DNA of 64,000 bases from JAAZBV01 sp964499695 (GTDB lineage Bacteria; Desulfobacterota; DSM-4660; Desulfatiglandales; HGW-15), in contig CAZCMD010000003.1 in assembly GCA_964499695.1 (NCBI GenBank), forward strand, positions 12,923 to 76,922. The letters are read 5' to 3'. Positions 8,178-16,695 of this stretch are shown piece by piece. The position numbers were made by a program, and so were the translations under genes. Every line of letters begins with the position of its first letter. The first letter of the stretch is position 1. The notes under the pieces are model-generated. The model saw only the letters and a program-made list of their open reading frames with translations. It had not been told where the DNA came from and did not search any database.

Positions 8178-10508
8178 ATGTATAAAATACTGGTAAGTTT
8201 TCTGATACGTTTCAGGATACTGGGTCTGATAGCCATGGCTGTCATAACCGGATTTTTCGCAACTCAGATAATCAATATGGAGATGTATACCCAGTTTCTT
8301 GATCTTTTTCCGCACAACCATCCCTATGTCCAGGTTCATGAGAAATACAGCAAGTACTTTGGAAGTGCCTATCAGGCAAACCTGATGATTGAGGTCAGGG
8401 AGGGTACAGTTTTTAATATCGATACCCTTGAAAAAATCAGCAGGATACAGATGGAGGTCGATCTGATACCAGGGGTAGATCACTTCGGGATTTCTTCACT
8501 TGCCAGTCCCCGTGAGACAGTTGCAAGAGAAACACCTGATGGCATATCTGTCAAGCCCATCATGAAGAATCCCCCCAGGGACATAGAAGAAATCAACGAC
8601 CTCAGGAGAAAGGTATTTACCAGCCAGGCATACGGCACACTGGTTTCAAGGGACCAGAAGGCATTGATCCTGAATGCCAACTTTCACCAGGGGCGGCTTG
8701 ATTTTAATCTCCTTTTTGATAAATTCATGGAGATCAAAAAGAAGGAAGAAGACAAAAATCACAGGATATATCTCAGCGGTCAACCGCTTCTTTACGGGTG
8801 GATATACCATTACCTTCCTGACATGGGTATCATTTTCATTTCAACAACCGTTGTAATGCTCATCATGCTTTTTATGTATATGAGGGGCTTTGGATTCTGG
8901 TGGATACCATTATTAACCGCCATTATAAGCAGTGTATGGGGGCTTGGCATCGCAGCCATGTGGGGCTTTCATTTCGATCCGCTTATTATAGTTATTCCTT
9001 TTCTGTTGAGTGCACGGGCAATCAGTCACTCAATTCAATGGTACGAAAGGTTCATCGAGGAATACAGTGTCCTTGGAGATACTAAAGAGGCCGCCATGTT
9101 GACCGGCGCAGGCATGTTTCCTCCCGGAATGATCGGGATAGTAACAGATGCCGCAGGGCTCTTCATTATAAGCCTGGCCCCTGTGCCCATACTAAAAAAC
9201 CTGGCTTACCTTGGAACGACATGGGCCCTCAGCGTTATCTTTGCTGTCCTGGTTTTTATGCCGATGTTCTTTGCCACATTAAAACATGTGAAGGTGCCGG
9301 TGTCAAAAAAGATAGAAAAAGGTATTCTGGTCCGAACCCTTTCTGTCCTTACCGGCTGGACCTTTGGAAAGGGAAGATTTGCAGTTCTCGCAATAGCAGG
9401 CATTCTACTGATTTTTGGAATCATCTCTTCAAGGCAACTGAAATTCGGGGATGCAAATCCGGGGAGCCCGATCTTCTGGCAGGATGCGCCCTATAATACA
9501 GACACCGAACAGATTAACAGCCGTTTTCCGGGCGTTGACCAGATGTGGGTGGTATTTGAATCAAGCGGTGACTATCCTGCAATTGTTCAGCCCGAACTCA
9601 TGCAGGGAATGGAATCTCTCAAACAGTATATAATTGATGATCCAAATGTTGGTCATGCCCTTTCACTGGCAGACCTTGTAAAAAGCGTGGGTATGCTGGC
9701 ATATGGCAATGATCCCAAATTTGAATCCATACCTTCGGACAGAGGCGCTATTCATGATCTCCTGTCATTCTACAAAATGGGGGCAACCGCAGGGGATCTG
9801 GACAAATGGGCAGAACCAACACTCAGCGCTGCCAATGTAAGGATATTCCTGAAGGATCACAGGGGAGACACACTGGTAGAGGTAATAGACCGGATCAAAA
9901 AATTCATCGCTGAAAACAAGGACTCAATGGGTAATTCCGTAATGAAACCTGCCGGTGGTCTGGGCGGGATACTGGTTGCCGCCAATGAGGTTATTGCCGA
10001 GAAAAACGATCAGTTGCTTTATCTGGTCTTAGGCATAATCTTCATTCTCTGTTCAATAACGTATCGTTCATTTACAGCAGGATTCATGTTCGTGTTTTCA
10101 CTTGTCCTGGCTAATTTTTTTGCCTTTTCATACATGGTTTACCGGAATCTGGGACTTAATATCAACACACTTCCCGTAGTCTCACTTGGAATAGGCCTCG
10201 GGGTTGACTATGGTCTCTACATTATAAGCCGTATAAAGGAAACCTATATTAAGGAAAAGGACCTGTCAAAGGCAGTAATAAAGGGTGTAACGACTTCAGG
10301 CAGGGCGGTTTTCATGACTGCTACCATGATGACCATAGGAGTTGTATTCTGGTATTTCTCACCATTGCGATTTCAGGCGGAGATGGGAATATTGCTTGGA
10401 ATTCTCATGATGTCCAACATGTTTGTCGGCATTGTGATTCTTCCGGCTATCGTCAATGTAATAAAACCAAGGTTTATTCTTGGGAAGAAAGGCAGCAATA
10501 TTTTGTAA
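8178..10508 (+). CDS. MMPL/RND-superfamily transporter
   Basis: A 776-residue inner-membrane protein of the RND superfamily, MMPL branch. TM1 is at about residues 10-28. A large periplasmic loop runs to about 210, followed by a block of five helices to about 370. The pattern then repeats: a helix near 405, a second loop, and helices from about 615 to 765. The GLGVDYGLYIISRIKE segment near residue 680 is the charged family motif. Such proteins move lipids, hydrophobic or aromatic compounds across the envelope using the proton gradient. CGGAG lies before the ATG. Context suggests a role in handling polyphenols or their products; direction of transport is not visible. Confidence 0.85.
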   Translation: MYKILVSFLIRFRILGLIAMAVITGFFATQIINMEMYTQFLDLFPHNHPYVQVHEKYSKYFGSAYQANLMIEVREGTVFNIDTLEKISRIQMEVDLIPGVDHFGISSLASPRETVARETPDGISVKPIMKNPPRDIEEINDLRRKVFTSQAYGTLVSRDQKALILNANFHQGRLDFNLLFDKFMEIKKKEEDKNHRIYLSGQPLLYGWIYHYLPDMGIIFISTTVVMLIMLFMYMRGFGFWWIPLLTAIISSVWGLGIAAMWGFHFDPLIIVIPFLLSARAISHSIQWYERFIEEYSVLGDTKEAAMLTGAGMFPPGMIGIVTDAAGLFIISLAPVPILKNLAYLGTTWALSVIFAVLVFMPMFFATLKHVKVPVSKKIEKGILVRTLSVLTGWTFGKGRFAVLAIAGILLIFGIISSRQLKFGDANPGSPIFWQDAPYNTDTEQINSRFPGVDQMWVVFESSGDYPAIVQPELMQGMESLKQYIIDDPNVGHALSLADLVKSVGMLAYGNDPKFESIPSDRGAIHDLLSFYKMGATAGDLDKWAEPTLSAANVRIFLKDHRGDTLVEVIDRIKKFIAENKDSMGNSVMKPAGGLGGILVAANEVIAEKNDQLLYLVLGIIFILCSITYRSFTAGFMFVFSLVLANFFAFSYMVYRNLGLNINTLPVVSLGIGLGVDYGLYIISRIKETYIKEKDLSKAVIKGVTTSGRAVFMTATMMTIGVVFWYFSPLRFQAEMGILLGILMMSNMFVGIVILPAIVNVIKPRFILGKKGSNIL

Positions 10509-10560
10509 ACAAAGACTGTCAATTAATAAAAAGATCAACAACTAAATCAAGGAGGGGAAG

Positions 10561-12126
10561 ATGATAAAATTTAACTGGAAAATGGGATATGTAATGCTCA
10601 TTGTCTCAGGTTTTTTGGCTTTTCTATCGCCGTCCCGCAGCTCGGCTCTTGATGATGTCAACTTGAGCGATGATACTCAATTGAGTGTTTATGGCTGGTT
10701 CAGGAACAATCTTGGTGTTTTTACGGATGAACAGACTTATGTTCAAAACGGGAATGATCTGGCAACGGCAAGGACATGGCTCAGGGTTTACGGTGATCTC
10801 AAATTCTCTGACAAGTTGAGTTTTTTCACGGGCATACAATTCGTATACGAACCTGAATACGACATCGAGGAGGGATCAATAAGTGACCAGTATCATAGCG
10901 GAAAGGTATACAGTGAATATGACAAAATCACAGATGTGCTGCGTGAAATATATGTTGACTGGCGTCCGTCTGATAAGCACAGTATAAGGCTTGGCCGTCA
11001 GATTGTTATATGGGGTGAATCCCTTACAACGCGCGTAGGGGATGTTATTCATCCTGAAGATCAGCGCTTTACCTTTGCCTTCGCAAATATGGAAGATACC
11101 CGTATCCCTCTATGGATGATTAAGGGACTCCATTATTTTGACGCAATAAACGGAAGCATAGAATGGCTTGTATCTCCCAATATTATCCATGAAAAGGAGT
11201 ATCTTGTTAATCGTTCCGGAGAATTTCCGCAGGCTGATCAGGATGGTGTAATTCAGCCCGGACAAAGATTTGGTCTTTACCCTGAAGACAGGACAGCAGC
11301 CGGAAATCCTATCATCAGATCATTTGCTCCTCCCTTTCCGGGCGCCCCCTTCATGGTTCCATTTGAAATCCCGCATGTTTTTGATGAATACCCGCGGAAT
11401 ACCGCGGATGATCTTCGGTATGGTTTCAAGACAAGTACATTTTTAGGCGGGTACGAATTTGGAATGATGTACTATCACACCCAGAGCTATGATCCGGTTA
11501 TAAAATATGGAGAATTGCATGCCTCGCCCATGCCTGGGATTATACCCCCTACCAGAGACTATATTATGGTGCATCCGGAGATCGATATCTTCGGTTTTTA
11601 CGGCAATAAGGATATACCGATTGGTATGCTCAGGGCAGAGATGATTTATATACCGGATAAGCCCTATAACACATTTGACCGGACAGACGCTGATGCCGTT
11701 ACCGAAACAGATTATGCCAAATACATGATAGCCTGGGACCTAAACGGCCTGTTTTATTTTCCATGGCACAAATCAGCCCCGTTTGATGTGAGCCTTGAGC
11801 ACGTGGGGGAGTGGGTGAATGACAATGATGATGTCCAGCATGCAATATATAATACAGAGATTGAAGAATGGACTCCATCCTTTAATGGAAGGATATCAAC
11901 CAACTTTTTCTACAACAAGCTTTCTACGGAACTGATTGTATCATACGCAACAAAGGATAAAAGCGGCCTTGTTATGCCGGTAGTTAAATATACTCCAAGC
12001 TGGCAAAACAAGGCGCTCTCATTTGAACTGCGGTATATAAATATATTTGGTGAGAGCAATTACAGCGGTCTTGGTATCTTACAGCAGAAGGACATGTTTG
12101 TATTAACATCACAGTTCAATTTTTAA
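10561..12126 (+). CDS. DUF1302-family outer-membrane beta-barrel protein
   Basis: 521 residues with a signal peptide (about 1-30, ending SRSSA). The body is rich in alternating beta strands, with the DUF1302 hallmark RLGRQIVIWGES about residue 145 and a C-terminal ...LTSQFNF that ends in Phe, as outer-membrane barrels do. DUF1302 proteins are porin-like and travel with DUF1329 and MMPL genes. AAGGAGGGG precedes the ATG and the gene follows the MMPL gene by 52 bases. It probably forms the outer-membrane channel for the module at 7.1-13.4 kb. Substrate unknown. Confidence 0.8.
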   Translation: MIKFNWKMGYVMLIVSGFLAFLSPSRSSALDDVNLSDDTQLSVYGWFRNNLGVFTDEQTYVQNGNDLATARTWLRVYGDLKFSDKLSFFTGIQFVYEPEYDIEEGSISDQYHSGKVYSEYDKITDVLREIYVDWRPSDKHSIRLGRQIVIWGESLTTRVGDVIHPEDQRFTFAFANMEDTRIPLWMIKGLHYFDAINGSIEWLVSPNIIHEKEYLVNRSGEFPQADQDGVIQPGQRFGLYPEDRTAAGNPIIRSFAPPFPGAPFMVPFEIPHVFDEYPRNTADDLRYGFKTSTFLGGYEFGMMYYHTQSYDPVIKYGELHASPMPGIIPPTRDYIMVHPEIDIFGFYGNKDIPIGMLRAEMIYIPDKPYNTFDRTDADAVTETDYAKYMIAWDLNGLFYFPWHKSAPFDVSLEHVGEWVNDNDDVQHAIYNTEIEEWTPSFNGRISTNFFYNKLSTELIVSYATKDKSGLVMPVVKYTPSWQNKALSFELRYINIFGESNYSGLGILQQKDMFVLTSQFNF

Positions 12127-12159
12127 TGACCTGTTCTATTTGCTAAAGGGAGGCAAAAA

Positions 12160-13401
12160 ATGAAAATGAAAATTAGAAAACAAGTAATATTAGCCGGTCT
12201 TTCAGGTTTACTGCTTGCATTGTGCCTGAGCTTTATTGTTCCTGCCCAGGAAAGCATGCCCCAACCCGGTACAACAATAGATAAGAATAATTATTCACAA
12301 TATAAAGATTTTTTTCCGGATTTTTTTCATGAGGCATTTACAACAGGTTGGGAGATGGTAGAGCCCCTGAAGATAACTATTCAGGCCACATCATCAAACC
12401 CTGTGCCCAAACCCTTCCTGGAGGCCACTGCCAAAAATAAGGGTAAGTATTCCATTGATTCCTCCGGATATATAGCAGGAGGCGATTATAAGGATATTGT
12501 GGGATTTCCATTTCCTGATTTGAACCCTGATGACAAGGATTTTGCAGTCAAATTTATGTGGAATTTCGATTACCGGTATAAACTGGATGATATGTATGCC
12601 ATGTTTTTGAATTATGAAAAGAGGAAGGGTGAACCAACGGTCCTGTCAACTGTAGAATCATGGCAGGTATCATTCCAGAATAGAATGTTCGAGGATCCAA
12701 AACCCCTGTACCAGACAGCCAATGGCCTGAGGTCTGTGAACTTCCTTAGAAATGTCTCCCCGCCTGTTCAGAAAAATTTCATGACACTGCTCATAAGGTA
12801 TATAGACCAGAAGGAGCCAGACGCCACTTTCCTTTACCTGCCGAGCATGAGACGGACATTAAGGGGAGAGGCCGGAGAAAGATCAACCCCGATCCAGTCA
12901 TCCACTCAGGCACCTGATGATTTCGAAGGAGGGTTCAATGGCCGTATCCCGGAATTCAAATACAACTATCTGGGCGAGAAAAAAATAATCGTTCTGGCAG
13001 ATGCCAAACTTGGTTTCAAGGATGTGAAGGATTCCCATTCCAATATGATCCCTGTAGAAAACAAAGGGTGGGAAGTAAAGGATGTCTATATTTTTGAAAT
13101 AACCCCGAAAGATCCCAAGTATCCCCATGGGAAGAAGGTTATTTATATAGACAGGGAAAACTACTGGCCCTACTACTGCGCAGGCTGGGATCGTGCAGGC
13201 GCCCTGTGGAAGGTATGGCAGACAGCTATAACAAAACAGGCTAATGCCAAAGGCGAAGCCTTCCCCTATTTCAAGGGTATGCTGGGGGTGGATGTTCAGC
13301 TCGGTTACGCTGTCAACATGTTTACGGACTGGCAGGCCAATGGAAATAATTTAAAAGAGTCAGATGTCTCTGTTTCTTCCATGCGCAGAAGGGCAAGGTA
13401 G
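12160..13401 (+). CDS. DUF1329 periplasmic protein (LolA/LppX-like fold)
   Basis: 413 residues with a cleavable signal peptide (about 1-30, ending VPAQE) and the DUF1329 signature ATFLYLPSMRRTLRG about residue 225. The fold resembles lipoprotein carriers that bind hydrophobic ligands in a half-barrel, so a periplasmic shuttle between the MMPL pump and the DUF1302 barrel is the natural reading. AAAGGGAGG precedes the start and it lies 33 bases after the DUF1302 stop, clearly the same transcript. An imperfect GC-rich hairpin follows at about 13429-13478 and may end the envelope operon before the catabolic array. Confidence 0.8.
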   Translation: MKMKIRKQVILAGLSGLLLALCLSFIVPAQESMPQPGTTIDKNNYSQYKDFFPDFFHEAFTTGWEMVEPLKITIQATSSNPVPKPFLEATAKNKGKYSIDSSGYIAGGDYKDIVGFPFPDLNPDDKDFAVKFMWNFDYRYKLDDMYAMFLNYEKRKGEPTVLSTVESWQVSFQNRMFEDPKPLYQTANGLRSVNFLRNVSPPVQKNFMTLLIRYIDQKEPDATFLYLPSMRRTLRGEAGERSTPIQSSTQAPDDFEGGFNGRIPEFKYNYLGEKKIIVLADAKLGFKDVKDSHSNMIPVENKGWEVKDVYIFEITPKDPKYPHGKKVIYIDRENYWPYYCAGWDRAGALWKVWQTAITKQANAKGEAFPYFKGMLGVDVQLGYAVNMFTDWQANGNNLKESDVSVSSMRRRAR

Positions 13402-13523
13402 CTTTTTATAATTGTAATTTTTTTCGCTTCACCCTCCCCGTTCCCCCGATCTCATGATGGATGGGGCGGTGAGGGTGTTAACAAGCATACAGAAATTATG
13501 CTGTAGTTTGAGATGGATATATA

Positions 13524-14552
13524 ATGACCAGAAGAGAAAATGCCCTTATTGCCTATCATCATGGGGTGCCGGCATTCATACCTGCATTATTTACGGATAT
13601 CTCTATCTTACAGGCCAGGCCGCAAATGGAACGTTATTGCGGTCTTGATTCGGGTCTTGATGAGTTCGGTATTGATTGGACCTATGTACCGCAGGCAAGG
13701 GCACCAATGCCCACCGCAGGAAAAATAATGTTTGAGGATATTAATGACTGGAAAAACCATGTAAAGTTTCCGGACCTGGAGGCTGTTGACTGGGAAAAAC
13801 AGGCGAATATCGATGTCCATACGGATTTTATGGCATTGGTCGCTGGCGCCGGTATTGTTCCAAGGGCCGACGGGAAAAGTGCATATGATGAAGAGAAACT
13901 GGTTTTATGCATGGTCATCAATGGACCTTTTGAACGTTTACACGCCATGATGGGATTTGAAAATGCGCTGATGGCCCTGGCCTCTGATCCGGATGAATGT
14001 TATGCCTATTTCAAAGCGATTGCTGACTGGAAGATAGAGTATTTTAAGAAAATTGTTAGATATTATAAAGTAGATGTTATTAATGCACATGATGATTATG
14101 GAGCTGCAGATCGTATGTTCATGGCACCGGATACCTGGAGAAAACTTATCAAACCTCATTTAAAGAGAATGGTTGATGCGTGCCATGAGGCAGGAGTGAT
14201 GTATCAACACCACAGTTGCGGTCACATTGAACCGATTTTTAAAGATTTTGTTGAGATTGGCGTTGATGCAATTGATCCCCTGCAGGCAGGAAGTAATAAA
14301 AACCTTGGTGAACTGAAGTTAATATTTGGAGATAAGATTACATTTTGCGGTGGTTTTGACAATCAGAAGGTTTTGGAAAAACCCGGGGTAACTTCAGAGG
14401 AAATCAAGACAGAATACCGCAGGGCAATTGATACCCTGGCGCCGGGGGGAAGTTATGTAGCATTTCCAATTACCATAGGGTTTGATTTTGTAGGGCCGTT
14501 TCTGGAAGAACATTTTCAATATGGCATGGGATTTTATGCAAATCAACAGTAG
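13524..14552 (+). CDS. Uroporphyrinogen decarboxylase-like / MtaA-CmuA-type methyltransferase
   Basis: 342 residues of the URO-D superfamily, closest in style to corrinoid methyltransferases (MtaA/CmuA/MtbA). It has the zinc-type HHSCGHIEP motif about residue 230, the DDYGAADRMFMAPDTW segment about 190, and a late CGGFDNQ strand. Heme synthesis is unlikely because the N-terminal uroporphyrinogen arginine motif is not evident and the setting is catabolic. Such proteins move methyl groups from methylated corrinoids or O-methyl aromatics; demethylation of methoxylated flavonoids would fit. However, no corrinoid protein or reductive activator is encoded in the window. It opens the same-strand array running to 23.7 kb. 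The ribosome site is weak. Confidence 0.75.
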   Translation: MTRRENALIAYHHGVPAFIPALFTDISILQARPQMERYCGLDSGLDEFGIDWTYVPQARAPMPTAGKIMFEDINDWKNHVKFPDLEAVDWEKQANIDVHTDFMALVAGAGIVPRADGKSAYDEEKLVLCMVINGPFERLHAMMGFENALMALASDPDECYAYFKAIADWKIEYFKKIVRYYKVDVINAHDDYGAADRMFMAPDTWRKLIKPHLKRMVDACHEAGVMYQHHSCGHIEPIFKDFVEIGVDAIDPLQAGSNKNLGELKLIFGDKITFCGGFDNQKVLEKPGVTSEEIKTEYRRAIDTLAPGGSYVAFPITIGFDFVGPFLEEHFQYGMGFYANQQ

Positions 14553-14639
14553 AAAATTACAGAACGAATCAACAATACCGGCAAACCTTGCAGGGATGCT
14601 GGCCGTGATCAATTATTAAGAATAAATGGAGATATTATT

Positions 14640-15563
14640 ATGGGAAAAGTTATAATTACAGCAGCTCTTACGGGAGCTATCCACACGCCATCCATGTCGG
14701 AATATCTTCCGTTCAGGATAGAAGATATGGTTGAAGAGGCGGTCAGGTCATATAATGCAGGCGCAGCCGTAGTACATGTACATGCAAGAAATCCGGAAAA
14801 CGGTATACCCTCTTCCAGTGTTGAGATATTCAGGGAGATATTAAGCCGTATAAAGGCTGAATGCAATGCGGTTATTACACCTACAACAGGAGGGAGTTAT
14901 ACAATGACTCCAAAGGAAAGGCTGGCTGTGGTAAGCGCCCTCAAGCCTGAAATGGCCACATTCAACGCAGGTTCTCTGAATTTTGCATTGTACCCGGTTC
15001 TGGAAAAGTACAGGGAATTCAAATATGACTGGGAGGAAGGCTATCTGAAGGGTACAGAGAGCTTTATCTTTTCCAACCATTTTGAATCGTTACATATCTA
15101 TTCAAAGACAATGAATGAGACAGGCACAAGGCCTGAAATAGAGATATATGATGTGGGGCAGATAAATAATGTAGCCCAGCTCTTAAGAGAAGGATACCTG
15201 AAGAAACCTGTATATCTCCAGTATGTTATGGGCATCCTGGGCGGCATTCCCGCAACTGCTGACAACCTTCTGTATCTGATAAGGGAGTCAAAAAGATTAC
15301 TTAAGGAAGATTTCATATGGTCTGTCTGTGCAGCAGGAAAATTCCAGTTTTCCATGGGTGTCATCAATGTACTTGAAGGGGGTTTCTGGAGGGTTGGGCT
15401 GGAAGACAACCTTTACATAGAGAAAGGCGTGCTTGCTAAAAGTAGCGCTGAACAGGTTGAGAAGGCGATCCGTATTATTCGTGAACTCGGGTATGAACCT
15501 GCAACGCCTGATGAGGCCAGGGAGATATTGGGATTAAAAGGGATTGGAAAGGTAGAATACTGA
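14640..15563 (+). CDS. BKACE-family beta-keto acid cleavage enzyme; candidate triacetate acetoacetate-lyase
   Basis: 307 residues of the BKACE (Kce-like, DUF849) family. HVHAR at 46-50 supplies the two zinc histidines at the same numbers remembered for Kce (H46, H48), and VGLEDN near 255 supplies the third ligand region. The N-terminal TAALTGAIHTPSM and the IEIYDVGQI strand are family typical. BKACEs condense a beta-keto acid with acetyl-CoA and split off acetoacetate. A BKACE is reported (memory) as triacetate acetoacetate-lyase in phloroglucinol degradation, giving acetoacetate and acetoacetyl-CoA from 3,5-dioxohexanoate. Neighbouring SDR and dehydrogenase genes match the preceding steps. 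The original Kce substrate (lysine pathway) is less likely, as no lysine-fermentation gene is nearby. GGAG precedes the ATG. Confidence 0.85.
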   Translation: MGKVIITAALTGAIHTPSMSEYLPFRIEDMVEEAVRSYNAGAAVVHVHARNPENGIPSSSVEIFREILSRIKAECNAVITPTTGGSYTMTPKERLAVVSALKPEMATFNAGSLNFALYPVLEKYREFKYDWEEGYLKGTESFIFSNHFESLHIYSKTMNETGTRPEIEIYDVGQINNVAQLLREGYLKKPVYLQYVMGILGGIPATADNLLYLIRESKRLLKEDFIWSVCAAGKFQFSMGVINVLEGGFWRVGLEDNLYIEKGVLAKSSAEQVEKAIRIIRELGYEPATPDEAREILGLKGIGKVEY

Positions 15564-15661
15564 AGAAGGGTTCAAGGGCCCAAGGGTTCAAGGGAAAAGG
15601 TCCGGCACATGGCTCAAGGTGCAGGGCGCAGGGAAAGATAAAAAAGATGACATTACTGTAG

Positions 15662-15683
15662 GGGCAGGCCTGCGTGCCTGCCC
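15662..15683. repeat. 8-bp perfect hairpin repeat
   Basis: GGGCAGGC (15662-15669) pairs with GCCTGCCC (15676-15683) across a 6-base loop, in a 176-base gap before the SDR gene. Just upstream, around 15567-15600, is a short tandem-like run of GGGTTCAAGGG words. It reads as an intergenic palindromic element of the dispersed kind. Confidence 0.5.
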
Positions 15684-15739
15684 GCAGATGATTGTACAGT
15701 ATAAGAGGCACAGGGCAACTACTTAATAGAAAGGAGAAA

Positions 15740-16528
15740 ATGATGAAAAAGGGTGATGAATTGTTAAAGGATCTTTTTGATATATCGGGAAAGGTGGCCA
15801 TTGTTACAGGTGCAACCGGGGGTTTTGGGAGTGTAATAAGTATGGCACTTGCTATGGCAGGTGCAAAGGTCATGGCCACAGGACGTGGTGAGGATAAACT
15901 TAAATCGCTTGTAGAAAAGATAAAAAAGGAAGGCGGGGTCGCATCTTTTACAGCAGGATCTCCTGTAAATCATGATGATGTAAAGAGGGTAGTAAAGGAA
16001 ACAGTTAACACCTTCGGGAGGGTGGACATTCTTATTACTGCGGCCGGTACGAGTAAACCTGCTCCGATTATTGAACAGCCCCTTGAAGAATGGGAAATGA
16101 TAATGGATACCAATGTAAAAGGTACTTACCTGTTCTGCAAGGAAGCAGGAAAGGTGATGATTGAACAGGGTAAGGGCGGAAAGGTTGTCCTTTTGGGTTC
16201 AGCAAGGGGTGATCTGGGTATGGCCAATTACTCCGGTTACAGTACTTCAAAGGGAGCTGTCCATCTTCTTGCAAAGACCCTAGGTTGTGAATGGGGGCAG
16301 TACGGAATAAATGTAAATGCCATAGCGCCCACTGTTTTCAGAACAGCTTTGACCCAGTGGATGTTTGATGACAATGCATTCTACAAGAATTTTTTAAAAC
16401 GGATTCCAATAGGCAGGCTTGGAGAACCGGAAGATTTTATCGGCATAGTGATATACCTTTGTTCAAAGGCCTCGGATTTTATAACGGGAGCTATTATACA
16501 TACTGACGGCGGTTATGCTGCCGGATAA
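15740..16528 (+). CDS. Short-chain dehydrogenase/reductase; candidate phloroglucinol reductase
   Basis: 262 residues of the classical SDR family: cofactor loop TGATGGFG at 23-30, Asn125, and a complete Ser154-Tyr167-Lys171 catalytic set. The C-terminus FITGAIIHTDGGYAAG is standard. TGRGED after strand 2 (47-52) has an Arg, which favours NADPH. The ATG at 15740 directly follows AAGGAGAA, so the in-frame ATG 48 bases earlier is rejected. It lies between the BKACE and dehydrogenase genes. An NADPH-linked SDR reducing phloroglucinol to dihydrophloroglucinol is the step otherwise missing from the set, so that role is proposed. A generic 3-oxoacyl reductase cannot be excluded. Confidence 0.8.
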   Translation: MMKKGDELLKDLFDISGKVAIVTGATGGFGSVISMALAMAGAKVMATGRGEDKLKSLVEKIKKEGGVASFTAGSPVNHDDVKRVVKETVNTFGRVDILITAAGTSKPAPIIEQPLEEWEMIMDTNVKGTYLFCKEAGKVMIEQGKGGKVVLLGSARGDLGMANYSGYSTSKGAVHLLAKTLGCEWGQYGINVNAIAPTVFRTALTQWMFDDNAFYKNFLKRIPIGRLGEPEDFIGIVIYLCSKASDFITGAIIHTDGGYAAG

Positions 16529-16548
16529 CCTCATTTTAGAAAAAATAG

Positions 16549-16628
16549 CTGTAGGGGCACAGCGCACTGTGCCCTCTCGGTCACATTGCATTATGCCAGA
16601 ACGGGCACGCTGCGGCGTGCCCCTACAG
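16549..16628. repeat. 80-bp palindromic element with 12-bp perfect ends
   Basis: CTGTAGGGGCAC (16549-16560) is the exact complement of GTGCCCCTACAG (16617-16628), and the inner sequence carries further GC-rich self-complementary words. The sequence style (GTAGGGGCAC) is that of dispersed REP/MITE-like palindromes of environmental anaerobes. A related stem with CAGGGG/CCCCTG occurs at 38291-38322. Confidence 0.6.
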
Positions 16629-16695
16629 TTAAATAACAATGTGATTTTGACCAGGATAACAATTTTTATAAACATGACATAAAAGGTGCTGCAGG

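Noticed and set aside
13454..13728. Small plus-strand frames around the UroD-like gene start
   Set aside because: They overlap the well-supported gene in other frames and show no motif or ribosome site.
14640..15563. Lysine-fermentation 3-keto-5-aminohexanoate cleavage enzyme
   Set aside because: Same family, but no other lysine-fermentation gene is near, while phloroglucinol-pathway classes surround it.
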